A stretch of 43,871 nucleotides of DNA from an uncultured Bacteroidales bacterium (GCA_946403215.1 CAMIZG010000013.1:1-43871), one strand, 5' to 3'; positions 5,868 to 14,779 are shown, counted from the stretch's first letter. Notes: generated by a model from the sequence alone, not told the origin. A program made the numbers and translations.

Positions 5868-8549
5868 ATGAAACGTTTATTCCTCCTTATTCCTGTTCTG
5901 GTGTTCTCGCTGCTGGCGAATGCCAAGGAAATTGAAATTGGTTCGAGCACATCAAACATTATTCATTACACAATTGCTGCATCATCCACATCTGATGGTG
6001 ATGTAATCGTTTTGACCGATGCTGGTCCTTATGTCAATTCAAAGGCAAATAGTGACGACTACACAAAAATCAGTAAGAACGTAACTATTAAAGCAGCAAG
6101 CGGCATTCATCCCGTAATTAAGTTTGAAGTCCCTATTCAGGCAAGAGATGGTAAGTCCGGCAAGTTTATCGGTATTAAATTCGATGGTAGCAGCCTTCAG
6201 TACGATCACTTTATCTATTTCAAAGATGGCAATGACAATGAGTTGGAATTCGAAGATTGCGAGTTCTATAACTCAAGCAAATTTATAGTCAATGTACCGT
6301 CTTCCACAAAAGCAAAATCTCTTGTTTTTAGAAACTGCAAATTCTATGACAATACAACTAATCGGGGAATCTTGAATCAAGGTAATATTGGCCATTTAGG
6401 TGTTTATGGTTGCGAGTTCTCCGGTTTTGTAAAAGATGTTATTGATGGCTATACTGGAACCTCTCATGTGGACTCTTGCATCGTCAAGAACAGTTATTTC
6501 CATAATCATTCAAGAGGTTCTATTTTCTTCGAAGCAAGTACAGTTGATGGCACACAGACCTGCGACAAATTGATTGTCAAAAATTCCACCTTTGCCAACA
6601 TAAACGGCAGCGGGGATTACCATAGCGTTATTGACATTCGTCCGTATTCATCCACCAATACTATTAAAGTTGAAGTTGATCATTGTACATTCTATAACAA
6701 TACTGTTATCAATAGTGATCATGCAAACATTCGCACAGCAAATATAAGTGATGTGACTGTTTCTAACTGTATTTTCGCATATCCTTCAGCATATGCGACT
6801 CGTGCGACCTATTGTACTGGTGGTGGCAATATCAACAACTGCTTGACATACAACTACACCGCAGACGGAACCAAAGGTCACGCTTATGGATGTACGGTTA
6901 ACGCCGCATCCTCTGTAGGCAACCCGCTCTTCACCAATGCTGCCAGTGGCGACTTCACGTTCGCTAACAACTGGGTGACGATGAGCCTCTCTCCTGCATG
7001 CGGTGCTGCTACCGATGGTTCGGACCTCGGTGACCCGCGTTGGTACACTGATCCTGTAGTGGCTTCGACAGACTTTGCCTCGCCGGGATATTACTTTGAT
7101 GGAGAGCACGCGTCATTGGGTGGAAAAGTTCGCTTAGATGCCAACAACTATATCGAGTATTATAATAATAAGCCATCCGGTACAGCAACTTGGAAAATTC
7201 ATGCTACCAAAGCCTGCGCGCTGCAAGCCACGCTGAATATGTATAGTGCCGCTAACGACCATAATTTCTCGATTGAAGTAACGGATGCCGAAGGAGCAGC
7301 AGTGGGGAGTGTTGCAGAAGCAGGCCGAAACGCAAATGTAGGTGACTTAGAATTGTCCGGTAGAATTATTCTGCCATCAGCAGGTGATTACACTGTTCGA
7401 TTGATAAATGATATGGATTGGTCAGAAGTAGTCATCAAAGGCATCACACTCATGAGTGTGGGCAAAGCCTTTACTGATATCCCGGGCACATTGGATCCGT
7501 ATGACGCCAACACGTCATCCAGAGCTTATGCGGCAGCAGGTGGATTATACTTTGCAGAGAACCCGGGTAGCCATAACATCATCACCGAGTGGGGATCATG
7601 GAAAGTACGCGCTGCCGAAACAGGCACCTTCCTGTTTACAATGAACGTTACCAGCACCGATAGGCAGAGTTACAAGATTACAATCTTTGACGATGAGGAC
7701 AATGTAATCGACGTGTACGAATCTGCCAATATGGAATTAGGCGATAAGACACTCACTCATTACGCCTATCTTGCTGCTGGTGACTACACGGTCAAAGTGC
7801 AGCCGACCTATCCTTGGTCACATGGTCACATGGTCAGCCTCGTTGTTTCTACACCGGCAGACCTTACCACTCTTGACCAGGCTGCAGAGAACAATAGTGT
7901 CATTTCTGCCAACAACGGTTTGGAGAAGAAGCTCCAACTCACACGCACCATCACAGGTGGCATGTATAATACTATCTGCCTGCCGTTCAGCGTAGTACCT
8001 GAAAAGGCAAAAGAAGTCTTCGGCTCGGATGTCCAACTGATGGTGATGTCAAGTGCAACGATTGACGGAGAATACCTCTACTTGGTATTCAGCGATGCAA
8101 CGTCATCCGGCATTTCCGCTGGTACGCCGTACCTCATTAAGACGTCCAGAAATATTGTTAATCCGGTATTCGCTCCGGCAACAATTTCTGCCGTGGTGGC
8201 TGGTGCAACCGGTGGTACAGCTGCTGACTACATCGGAACACTTATCAAGGCGGAAATCCCTGCCAATGAGAATAATCTCTTCCTGGGTGCAGACAACAAG
8301 CTGCAGTTCTCAACCGAGGCGGTTACTATCAAGGGCTTCCGCGGTTACTTCAATATTACGGCTGCAGGTGCACCCAGACGCGCTCGACTCGTTACCGAAG
8401 AAGAGCAGGTCGTTACAGAGCTTGAACTTGTTAACGGTCAGCTGCCGGAGACCTTTGGCAACCAAGCGCAGAAGTTCATCAACAATGGTCAACTGATCAT
8501 CGTCAAGGATGGAGCTCACTATAACGCCTTGGGCGTAAGAGTTAAATAA
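5868..8549 (+). CDS. Exported DUF4957-like right-handed beta-helix protein with CBM-like modules and C-terminal tag
   Basis: 893 residues. A Sec signal peptide (MKRLFLLIPVLVFSLLANA) is followed by a beta-helix region (~25-385) with repeated short strand/turn units (NCKFYDN, NSYFHNH, HCTFYNN, NCIFAYP) of the DUF4957/DUF5123 pectate-lyase-like type, ending LGDPRW. Two beta-sandwich modules resembling carbohydrate-binding domains follow (~400-530, ~550-670). Next comes a segment with NTICLPFSV and GTPYLIK of the sort placed before the C terminus of many Bacteroidales surface proteins. The last 25 residues carry the shared C-terminal signature (see findings). It is probably secreted or surface-attached and binds or cleaves a polysaccharide; no catalytic residues were assigned. 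The first ~900 bp are visibly AT-richer than the rest. Confidence 0.82.
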   Translation: MKRLFLLIPVLVFSLLANAKEIEIGSSTSNIIHYTIAASSTSDGDVIVLTDAGPYVNSKANSDDYTKISKNVTIKAASGIHPVIKFEVPIQARDGKSGKFIGIKFDGSSLQYDHFIYFKDGNDNELEFEDCEFYNSSKFIVNVPSSTKAKSLVFRNCKFYDNTTNRGILNQGNIGHLGVYGCEFSGFVKDVIDGYTGTSHVDSCIVKNSYFHNHSRGSIFFEASTVDGTQTCDKLIVKNSTFANINGSGDYHSVIDIRPYSSTNTIKVEVDHCTFYNNTVINSDHANIRTANISDVTVSNCIFAYPSAYATRATYCTGGGNINNCLTYNYTADGTKGHAYGCTVNAASSVGNPLFTNAASGDFTFANNWVTMSLSPACGAATDGSDLGDPRWYTDPVVASTDFASPGYYFDGEHASLGGKVRLDANNYIEYYNNKPSGTATWKIHATKACALQATLNMYSAANDHNFSIEVTDAEGAAVGSVAEAGRNANVGDLELSGRIILPSAGDYTVRLINDMDWSEVVIKGITLMSVGKAFTDIPGTLDPYDANTSSRAYAAAGGLYFAENPGSHNIITEWGSWKVRAAETGTFLFTMNVTSTDRQSYKITIFDDEDNVIDVYESANMELGDKTLTHYAYLAAGDYTVKVQPTYPWSHGHMVSLVVSTPADLTTLDQAAENNSVISANNGLEKKLQLTRTITGGMYNTICLPFSVVPEKAKEVFGSDVQLMVMSSATIDGEYLYLVFSDATSSGISAGTPYLIKTSRNIVNPVFAPATISAVVAGATGGTAADYIGTLIKAEIPANENNLFLGADNKLQFSTEAVTIKGFRGYFNITAAGAPRRARLVTEEEQVVTELELVNGQLPETFGNQAQKFINNGQLIIVKDGAHYNALGVRVK

Positions 8550-8595
8550 TTGTATTGCTAACCACTAAATGTTAAACTCTTAAAGATCAGACGTT

Positions 8596-8736
8596 ATGAA
8601 AAAGCTCTATAATCAACCGCAGACCACAGTTCAACAGATGAACATCGTTCATAGTATTTGTATTGGTTCCGTCAAAGGCGGTACGTTGCAATACGGCGGA
8701 CAGATAGCCAATCCGGCTGAGTTCGACCCGATGTAA
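8596..8736 (+). CDS. Small 46-residue protein of unknown function
   Basis: A short frame starts ATG AAA AAG CTC at 8596, 46 bp after the beta-helix gene stops, and ends at TAA 8734. It encodes MKKLYNQPQTTVQQM then a mildly hydrophobic stretch and a Gly-rich tail ending NPAEFDPM. There is no clear signal peptide or membrane span. Many Bacteroidales genomes have small proteins of this plan (MKK-Y-x-x-P start, then V-rich, then a G/N/P-rich tail) beside surface or secreted protein genes; function is unknown to me. Its place between two beta-helix proteins on the same strand suggests co-transcription. It could be a chance frame, but the layout argues against that. Confidence 0.6.
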   Translation: MKKLYNQPQTTVQQMNIVHSICIGSVKGGTLQYGGQIANPAEFDPM

Positions 8737-8755
8737 TCTGTTGTCCTGTCATCAA

Positions 8756-8790
8756 TATAGGTGGTGCGCCAGTCTGGCTTGCCACCTATA
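8756..8790 (+). other. Strong RNA hairpin between small protein and phosphoesterase gene
   Basis: TATAGGTGG (8756-8764) pairs perfectly with CCACCTATA (8782-8790), with an inner GCCA/TGGC stem. No T-run follows, so it is more likely an mRNA processing, stability or translation-control hairpin than a terminator. It ends 26 bp before the next ATG. Confidence 0.6.
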
Positions 8791-8816
8791 ATTGTACCTA
8801 TCAATATTTGTGCGTT

Positions 8817-11800
8817 ATGAATAGATATTTTCTTTCTTTCCTTTCTTTGCTTTTTGCGGCAGCACTCAATGCCGCCACCATCAATGTCACCCCGGGTTCG
8901 GGAACACTCAAGGCGGCCATCACCGATGCCTCTGCCGGTGACGTCCTTGTTCTCACGGACGGCGAATACACCGAATCGGGGTATCTGCAGCCTGCTGTCG
9001 CGCTGACCATCAAGGCCGCTGACGGAGCAAAACCTGTCATCCGTCTGGCAAAGTATATTGAGATAAAGGCCGGCTTCACACTGCAAGGTTTGACGATCTG
9101 CTCTACAGCGCATATCATTCAAACGCTGAAAGGCGATGCTCTCTATGACGTGACGATCGACGACTGCATCTTCCGCCAGGGAGGAGCAGCGGCCAGCTCC
9201 GCCCGTGCTTTCACAGCTAAAGAGGCACCTGACAAGTTACGCAATCTCACTATCCGCAACAGCACCTTCGACGGCGGCACCAACGGCACAGGAACATTTA
9301 TCTACCTTCATCCCGGTGAAGGTATCGAAGTGGCAACACCTGTTCAAGGCTCCATCCTCATCGACCACTGCACATTCTACAACAGCACCAATACGCGTGG
9401 CGTCTATCTGGCTAACATCGACGGCTGCAGCGTCACCAACTGCATCTTCATGAATCCCGAAGAACGAAGCGGTGCGGTCAGTTATGCACTATACGGCTCA
9501 AACTCCACTATAGCCAACAGCCTCAGTTTCAACGCGCCGGTTAAGTTGAGCGCCGCTACAGCTATCGCCTGCATCAACCGCAATCCTTACTTCGTAGCTC
9601 CTGCTGAAGGCAACTTCCAACTCTATAAGAATAGCCTGGCTGTCAATGCCGGCACCGACGGCACTACACTCGGTGACCCGCGTTGGGGCGTTTCTGACGA
9701 ACTGTACGACAATAGCCATGACCCGTACATCCCCTACAAGAAGCCGTACTCCATGGCACCGACCACCAACTCCGTTAAGATCCTCTGGCAGATGAACGAA
9801 GAGACCGAACCTACCGACGCACTCGTCTACTACGGCACGGATCCCGACAACCTCAGCCGGTCCCTAACCACCGATGACGGCTGGAACGTGGAAGGTGAAG
9901 GCTATGTGCACGTAGTTACGCTCACCGGCTTGCAACCCGACACTCGCTACTACTTCACCGTCGGAGCAAGCACCATCAGACGCTTCGAGCAAGTATGTAG
10001 CACCAAGACTGCACCCGAACCCGGCACAGCATGCCGCATATTTACCATCAGCGACATCCATGGCAATGCGCGCAACAATTGGTCGAACATGCAGGACTTC
10101 ATCTGCTCTCTCAACTGCGACGTGGCATTCATGAACGGCGACTTCGTCAGCAGCAAAGGCAATGACCGCAACTGGAACAACTACTTCTTCACACCCGGTG
10201 CACAGTTCTTGAGCCAGGTGCCTCTTATGTCCTCTTCCGGCAACCATGAGACTGGCGATCCCCGCGGTTACCGCTGGTCATCGTTCTACGACTACTTCCA
10301 TCAGTTTGCCCATGACGGCCAGCCTGAAGATCCTGTCACTGATCCGCGTGGCGAAGCGTACTTCCACTTCACTTACGGCAACGCCGATGTGATCATGCTT
10401 AACCTCAATGGCGATGAGAGCTCACCCCTCTTCCTGCCGGGCAGCCGTCAGTACCATTGGGCAGATTCTGTATTAGGTACGTGCACGCGCCCGTGGATCA
10501 TCATCTGCCACCACGTAGGCATCCACACCACCGGCTACCACGGTCAGTGGGCTGACGAGCCGCGACAGATGGGCGCACTCTTCGAGAAATATGCTGCAGC
10601 GCCGTATAACAAACGAATCATCTCCCTCTCTGGCGACGACCACTCCTTCGAGCACCTCTACAAAGATGGTGTCCACTATCTCCGCCCGGGGTGCGGACGA
10701 GATGCCAACTACGATCAGCAGAAGCAATTGAATGACTATAAGTACTCAATGTTCTACCGCCGCGTTTCATGCTTCTCTACGCTTGACATCAGCGACGATG
10801 CATCCACAATCGCGCTCACTGCCTACGACTCCGTCGGCAACATCTTCTACACCTACAACTTCCTCCACGATGGCGAAGTAATATCTCCTGCCGTCAACTT
10901 TACATCTCCTACCGTCGAAACCAGTGCCGAGGATTCTATCCAACTGCGTTGGTTCACGTTTGACCCTGCTGGTGATGCCAAAGTCTCATTCTACTATTCA
11001 CAGACACCCGATGCCATAAGCACCGATGGACTGACATCCATCATCACCAACCTGTCCGGCACGACAGAGAAATATATGTGGCACACGCGCGACATCTTCC
11101 CCAAGGGCAAGTATTATGTCTATGCTGCTGTTACCTCCGGCGGACAGACCTTCATGGGCAGCCGTACTGCCGTCATCAACCTTGTCGAGGATACTACGCC
11201 ACCCCCTGCACCTGCAAATCTCGGCGGATATATCAGCAATAGTCAGTACCATCTCACTTGGCGCAACCCGACACACCTGGTGCATCTCGACAACCTGCTC
11301 ACTGACTTCAGCGACGGCCTGTCGTCTATCGAAGCTGTAAATGAGGAGGGCGGCGCAGCCATGACTGTTAGCCTTGCCGATGGCGCACTCCGATGCGACT
11401 ACGCCATAACCTCCGCTTGGGCTACCGCCGCTGCTGACTATGTGTTTGATGCCCCGACTGACATGCATCAAACACCGGTGCTCACGTTTCGACTCAAGGG
11501 TAACGGAACAAATACCAGTCTGCGCCTCGTCTGCAAGAACAGTTCGGCTACCGGCCATGAAGACTGGTGGTACACCGAGCAGTTCGATCTCTCCGGCACC
11601 GATTGGCAGGACAAATCGCTCGACCTCGGGCGCTTGCAGCCCTTTGATTGGTACGCTAACTCCGATGAGCGCAATCTGATGGATGGCGTCATCCGGCTCT
11701 CTTTCGGTGTATCCACCGGCGAGCCTGCATCAGGCACGTTCTGCCTCGATGACATGCATCTCTCCGGAGATATCTACCCCGCACCCGATTATTCACATAC

Positions 11801-12131
11801 CGTCATCGTCCGCAAGGATAACGCTTTTCCACTGTCACCTACCGATGGAGCTGAAATCTATCGCGGCAAGGATGAAACCTGCTCTGACCCTACAGCAACG
11901 GTCGGACAGATATATTATTACACTGCCTTTGCTTTCGACGATCGCGGCAACTGCTCAACCGCCGATGATGGTGCTCAGTGGATATCCGAAAATGTGCAGG
12001 ATAAAACAAGTCTGGCTGTAACAGAGCAAACGCCTGCCCTTATTCATAAGTTCTTCCACAACGGGCATTTGTATATCCGCCACGCATCTGCCACGTATTC
12101 CTTACTCGGGCAAAGGGTGACAACACATTGA
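8817..12131 (+). CDS. Exported beta-helix plus calcineurin-like metallophosphoesterase fusion with C-terminal tag
   Basis: 1104 residues from the ATG at 8817, chosen because it begins a good signal peptide (MNRYFLSFLSLLFAAALNA). Residues ~20-300 form a DUF4957-like beta-helix ending LGDPRW as in the upstream paralogue. A fibronectin-like domain of purple-acid-phosphatase type follows (~310-400), then a calcineurin-like phosphoesterase (~405-640) with all metal motifs: ISDIHGN, MNGDF, SSGNHE, ICHHVGIH and SGDDHSFEH. Two beta-sandwich regions follow (one with a galactose-binding-like look at ~830-980) and the last 27 residues bear the shared C-terminal signature. The likely role is an extracellular phosphatase or phosphodiesterase docked to a glycan. 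The beta-helix/phosphoesterase fusion is unusual in my knowledge. Confidence 0.85.
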   Translation: MNRYFLSFLSLLFAAALNAATINVTPGSGTLKAAITDASAGDVLVLTDGEYTESGYLQPAVALTIKAADGAKPVIRLAKYIEIKAGFTLQGLTICSTAHIIQTLKGDALYDVTIDDCIFRQGGAAASSARAFTAKEAPDKLRNLTIRNSTFDGGTNGTGTFIYLHPGEGIEVATPVQGSILIDHCTFYNSTNTRGVYLANIDGCSVTNCIFMNPEERSGAVSYALYGSNSTIANSLSFNAPVKLSAATAIACINRNPYFVAPAEGNFQLYKNSLAVNAGTDGTTLGDPRWGVSDELYDNSHDPYIPYKKPYSMAPTTNSVKILWQMNEETEPTDALVYYGTDPDNLSRSLTTDDGWNVEGEGYVHVVTLTGLQPDTRYYFTVGASTIRRFEQVCSTKTAPEPGTACRIFTISDIHGNARNNWSNMQDFICSLNCDVAFMNGDFVSSKGNDRNWNNYFFTPGAQFLSQVPLMSSSGNHETGDPRGYRWSSFYDYFHQFAHDGQPEDPVTDPRGEAYFHFTYGNADVIMLNLNGDESSPLFLPGSRQYHWADSVLGTCTRPWIIICHHVGIHTTGYHGQWADEPRQMGALFEKYAAAPYNKRIISLSGDDHSFEHLYKDGVHYLRPGCGRDANYDQQKQLNDYKYSMFYRRVSCFSTLDISDDASTIALTAYDSVGNIFYTYNFLHDGEVISPAVNFTSPTVETSAEDSIQLRWFTFDPAGDAKVSFYYSQTPDAISTDGLTSIITNLSGTTEKYMWHTRDIFPKGKYYVYAAVTSGGQTFMGSRTAVINLVEDTTPPPAPANLGGYISNSQYHLTWRNPTHLVHLDNLLTDFSDGLSSIEAVNEEGGAAMTVSLADGALRCDYAITSAWATAAADYVFDAPTDMHQTPVLTFRLKGNGTNTSLRLVCKNSSATGHEDWWYTEQFDLSGTDWQDKSLDLGRLQPFDWYANSDERNLMDGVIRLSFGVSTGEPASGTFCLDDMHLSGDIYPAPDYSHTVIVRKDNAFPLSPTDGAEIYRGKDETCSDPTATVGQIYYYTAFAFDDRGNCSTADDGAQWISENVQDKTSLAVTEQTPALIHKFFHNGHLYIRHASATYSLLGQRVTTH

Positions 12132-12149
12132 TATGTTTGTGACCAACAA

Positions 12150-12184
12150 ATAACAAAGGACTGCACTTGGCAGTCCTTTGTTAT
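12150..12184. terminator. Bidirectional terminator between convergent genes
   Basis: A perfect 15-bp stem, ATAACAAAGGACTGC / GCAGTCCTTTGTTAT, with loop ACTTG. Located between the stop of the plus-strand phosphoesterase gene and the stop of the minus-strand DUF4878 gene, with A/T-rich stem ends giving a T-rich tail on either strand. Confidence 0.9.
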
Positions 12185-12203
12185 AGTGATAGTGTATTTC
12201 GTG

Positions 12204-12602
12204 TTACTTGCCGGAATTGATCATCCACTTGCCGTCAACGAGGATGAATCCTTGGGATTCTTCCTTCTCACTGCCATCGCCGAAGTGAAGCGTGTATTTT
12301 ACTTTGGCTTTCTGGCCGTCCTCAGCCATCTCAACTTCCCCGATCTCGAACGAAGCGAGGCCACCTTCTTTCTCCAGTTCCGGTGCGATTTTCTCTTTCA
12401 GCATGCTAACCATACCTTCTTTATCCTCGGCTGATTGCGGCTCGCTAAAGTACAACTGGTCTACTACAGCAGCCCAATTACCTTTCTGAACATTCTGCAG
12501 GTACTGCTTGCAGGCAGCCTCAGGGGTGGATGACGATGAGCAGGCTGCGAACAGGAATGCAACAAATGCTACGGATAACAAACGGATAATGTTCTTTTTC
12601 AT
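12204..12602 (-). CDS. DUF4878-like lipoprotein
   Basis: 132 residues. The N terminus MKKNIIRLLSVAFVAFLFAAC is a lipoprotein signal with lipobox FAAC, followed by a short Ser linker. The rest looks like a small alpha+beta (NTF2-like) domain: ACKQYLQNVQKGNW helix at the start and closing strands ending GFILVDGKWMINSGK, as in DUF4878 proteins. No catalytic residues are evident. Its ATG overlaps the stop of the preceding lipoprotein gene as ATGA, indicating translational coupling. It is the last gene of the ExbB operon, followed by the strong terminator. Function unknown; a periplasmic stress or binding role is only a guess. Confidence 0.85.
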   Translation of the reverse strand: MKKNIIRLLSVAFVAFLFAACSSSSTPEAACKQYLQNVQKGNWAAVVDQLYFSEPQSAEDKEGMVSMLKEKIAPELEKEGGLASFEIGEVEMAEDGQKAKVKYTLHFGDGSEKEESQGFILVDGKWMINSGK

Positions 12603-13261
12603 AATGCTTTAGTTTTTAAGGGTTTGATAAATAGGGTTGTCTTACTTTCTTCGATGTTTATAGGGAAGATGCACTCGCCTTCCCGGCAAAAGAGTGTCGG
12701 TGCGCTATGCCTGGCTCCGTCACTGATATCAATGCCTGTGCTCAGGTAACTTAGCCAGAGCAACTCGGTGCAGTACAGCTCGGTTGTATCGGCAAGCAGA
12801 TAATTGTTGTCAAACAGCACCTTTTCCTGCACTTTGCGTAGTGCATAAACTGTGGCGAGGCGTGCTATGCTGTCGCTGCAATCAATGCGCAGCCATCCGC
12901 CTAATCGTGCCCGCTCCGGACTGAAGAACACCTCTACCGGTTCGGCTTTGATATACTCGGGGTTATCTTCACCGGGTACAGCGTGGATGACTTGCCAATG
13001 GTCGCTCACACTGTCGAAATGCAGGATACCGGTGTGGGAGTAGGCTGACCTACTGTTTGTTACCACCGCCCTGCTCTCCATGCCCCAACCGCAGCGTAGT
13101 GCTACATCCCCTTCGCGCCATTCACTGCTGTCGCTAAGGTCAAATACTACTTGCTGCTTCTTGGAGCAGGCCATGCATGCAATACCCATCATAACAAAAA
13201 GAGCCGCATGATGGCAGCTCTTTTTGATGGATTTAGTAGTTCGTGCGTTGTGTAGCAGCAT
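12599..13261 (-). CDS. YiiX/YebB-like permuted NlpC/P60 (papain-like) lipoprotein
   Basis: 220 residues from an ATG overlapping the exbD2 end by 29 bp. The long start is chosen because it supplies a basic n-region (TTKSIKKSCHH) before the hydrophobic stretch ending in Cys (GIAC or CMAC), a plausible lipoprotein signal; starting at the internal ATG (13192) would leave almost no signal. The body has the permuted papain-like pattern: SHTGILHF with His76, and YCTELLW with Cys164, corresponding to the His and Cys of YiiX-type amidases or peptidases. It may cleave an amide bond in the envelope. A terminator-like hairpin lies inside the signal-peptide codons. It shares an ATGA overlap with the downstream DUF4878 gene. 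Confidence 0.78.
   Translation of the reverse strand: MLLHNARTTKSIKKSCHHAALFVMMGIACMACSKKQQVVFDLSDSSEWREGDVALRCGWGMESRAVVTNSRSAYSHTGILHFDSVSDHWQVIHAVPGEDNPEYIKAEPVEVFFSPERARLGGWLRIDCSDSIARLATVYALRKVQEKVLFDNNYLLADTTELYCTELLWLSYLSTGIDISDGARHSAPTLFCREGECIFPINIEESKTTLFIKPLKTKAL
13195..13228 (-). terminator. Terminator-like hairpin after exbD2, inside the next gene's signal sequence
   Basis: On the minus strand AAAAGAGC pairs with GCTCTTTT around a short loop with an inner GC/GC pair, followed by a T-run, starting 5 bp past the exbD2 stop. It overlaps the proposed signal-peptide codons of the YiiX-like lipoprotein, so it may attenuate transcription into the two lipoprotein genes. Confidence 0.6.
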
Positions 13262-13703
13262 AACTAATCTTCAGCGCGTAGGCTTTTCTTAGTTCCTGCT
13301 TGATATCCGCAATCACACCCATTCGGGTTTCCTTGTCAGCCTTGATGCTAACGGTCATCAAGCCTTGCTCCGACTCGTTCATGGCCGAACGCTCGTTGAT
13401 GATGTAGTCAGCAATCTCCGACTTGTCAGCAAATGCATCGTCCAACTGGATACGTGTCTCCGAGCCGAATTGCTTCTGGAACTCCTTGGTAGGTGTACCT
13501 ACGTAGATGTATCGTACAAGTGATTTCTTCTCCAGCTTGGTGAGCTCAGTAGCCTGCGGGTTCTGGATCTGCACCTTGTAGGTGACCTCCTTCATCGAGG
13601 TTACGGACATGAAGAAGAACAGCAGCATGAAGATGATGTCAGGCAGTGACGAAGTGTTCAGAGCCGGCATCTCGCGTTTGTCGTTTCTACGAATCTTTGC
13701 CAT
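13233..13703 (-). CDS. exbD: ExbD/TolR-family biopolymer transport protein (second copy)
   Basis: 156 residues. A short cytosolic N terminus (MAKIRRNDKREMPALNTSSL) leads into one membrane span containing the ExbD Asp (PDIIFMLLFFFMSVTSM, ~21-38), then a periplasmic domain. The intramembrane Asp is the proton-path residue of ExbD/TolR. With ExbB it forms a proton-driven motor that energises outer-membrane transport through TonB or maintains the envelope like Tol. It starts two bases after the stop of the first exbD, so the two are coupled. Two divergent ExbD paralogues in series are usual for Bacteroidales. Confidence 0.92.
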   Translation of the reverse strand: MAKIRRNDKREMPALNTSSLPDIIFMLLFFFMSVTSMKEVTYKVQIQNPQATELTKLEKKSLVRYIYVGTPTKEFQKQFGSETRIQLDDAFADKSEIADYIINERSAMNESEQGLMTVSIKADKETRMGVIADIKQELRKAYALKISYAATQRTNY

Positions 13704-13705
13704 AC

Positions 13706-14287
13706 TTAGTTCCCTCCATAGTTTTTAGGCTCAGCCTCGGAGATCTTCTGCGGATACACTTTCTGTATCTGCTTCTGTTGATCCTCGTCAAGCTCGTTGA
13801 AAGCCTTGTGGAAATACTTGTGTGCGCATTCGTCGCGCAGCTCGTTGTAAGCCGCTACGAGTTCATTCTGCACGTTCAGATATGCCTGGTACTGGGTATC
13901 TACGTCGTTCTGAACGGAGATAACGTGGTTCTTGGCATATTTGATAACGCCGATAGGCTCGCCAAAGTCCTCTTCATAGAGTTTTGGCAGGTTGGCATCA
14001 TCATCAACATTGGCAATGAACTCTTTGGCTTTTTGCCGGAGCTGGCTGACGTTCATCTCCTGCCCTTGAACCATCAGTTGGTTGACGGAGTTAATCTTCA
14101 CCACCAACAGGTTGCGCTTGTTGATATCCGTATCCTCAATCTTCTGATCGGGAGGGATAGGCGCAGGCAGACGACGGGTCAGACCTTGGTTAACATCCAT
14201 TGATGTGGTCACCAGGAAGAAGATGAGCAGCAGGAATGAGATGTCAGCCATAGAACTGGCGTTAATCTGTGGGACTTTCTTAGCCAT
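13706..14287 (-). CDS. exbD: ExbD/TolR-family biopolymer transport protein (first copy, long periplasmic domain)
   Basis: 193 residues. The N terminus MAKKVPQINASSMADISFLLLIFFLVTTSM holds the single membrane span with the conserved Asp (MADISF). The periplasmic part is longer than in proteobacterial ExbD (~140), with an added helical, Asn/Gln-rich stretch (DVDTQYQAYLNVQNELVAAY) and a C terminus ending EPKNYGGN. It pairs with ExbB upstream and the second ExbD downstream. The extra region may be specific to the Bacteroidetes system, where the motor drives SusCD-type or other TonB-dependent transporters. Confidence 0.92.
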   Translation of the reverse strand: MAKKVPQINASSMADISFLLLIFFLVTTSMDVNQGLTRRLPAPIPPDQKIEDTDINKRNLLVVKINSVNQLMVQGQEMNVSQLRQKAKEFIANVDDDANLPKLYEEDFGEPIGVIKYAKNHVISVQNDVDTQYQAYLNVQNELVAAYNELRDECAHKYFHKAFNELDEDQQKQIQKVYPQKISEAEPKNYGGN

Positions 14288-14302
14288 AGTTGTTCATTGA
14301 TT

Positions 14303-14779
14303 TTATTTGCGTGAACGTGAAATACATGCACCTACAATCACCGTAATGATAGTAGCGGCGAACAGGATATAAACCAGGTACATAACGGCGTCAGCCATCT
14401 GGGCCCAGAATCCTACGTTGTCCGTTCCTTCGTAACCGATGATGTGCAATTCTTCGGGGCTACCCAGCAGCCAGCAGATGATGCAGAGCACAACGGCACC
14501 TACAACAACGCAGAGCGAACGGATAGCCCTCTTGGGGTTGTACTTGAAGTCACCGGCCAACTTAACTACCAGCACGCACAGCGTGATCAAGATAGCCAAG
14601 CCCAGCAGGATATAAATCCAGCCGAGGAACAGATCGGTGAACTTGGGAATGCCGAGGAAGTCGCCTGCAACCTCCAGCGTGCCGCTGTCGCCGCCGAGGA
14701 AGAACGCAGCAATCACTGCGATACCCAAAGCCAGCAGCGTCCACAGCGAAATCTTTGGAATCATTTTATAGTTCTTCAT
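14303..14779 (-). CDS. Membrane protein of unknown function in the ExbB-ExbD operon
   Basis: 158 residues with four hydrophobic segments: ~10-28 (WTLLALGIAVIAAFFLGG), ~48-73 (FLGWIYILLGLAILITLCVLVV), ~85-104 (SLCVVVGAVVLCIICWLLG) and ~128-152 (AVMYLVYILFAATIITVIVG), with a basic C-terminal tail SRSRK. The loop after the first span has the segment FLGIPKFTDL. It lies between exbB (45 bp gap) and exbD (15 bp gap), the usual place for this unnamed gene in Bacteroidales. It is probably an accessory part of the motor; nothing in the sequence gives a specific activity. Confidence 0.85.
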   Translation of the reverse strand: MKNYKMIPKISLWTLLALGIAVIAAFFLGGDSGTLEVAGDFLGIPKFTDLFLGWIYILLGLAILITLCVLVVKLAGDFKYNPKRAIRSLCVVVGAVVLCIICWLLGSPEELHIIGYEGTDNVGFWAQMADAVMYLVYILFAATIITVIVGACISRSRK

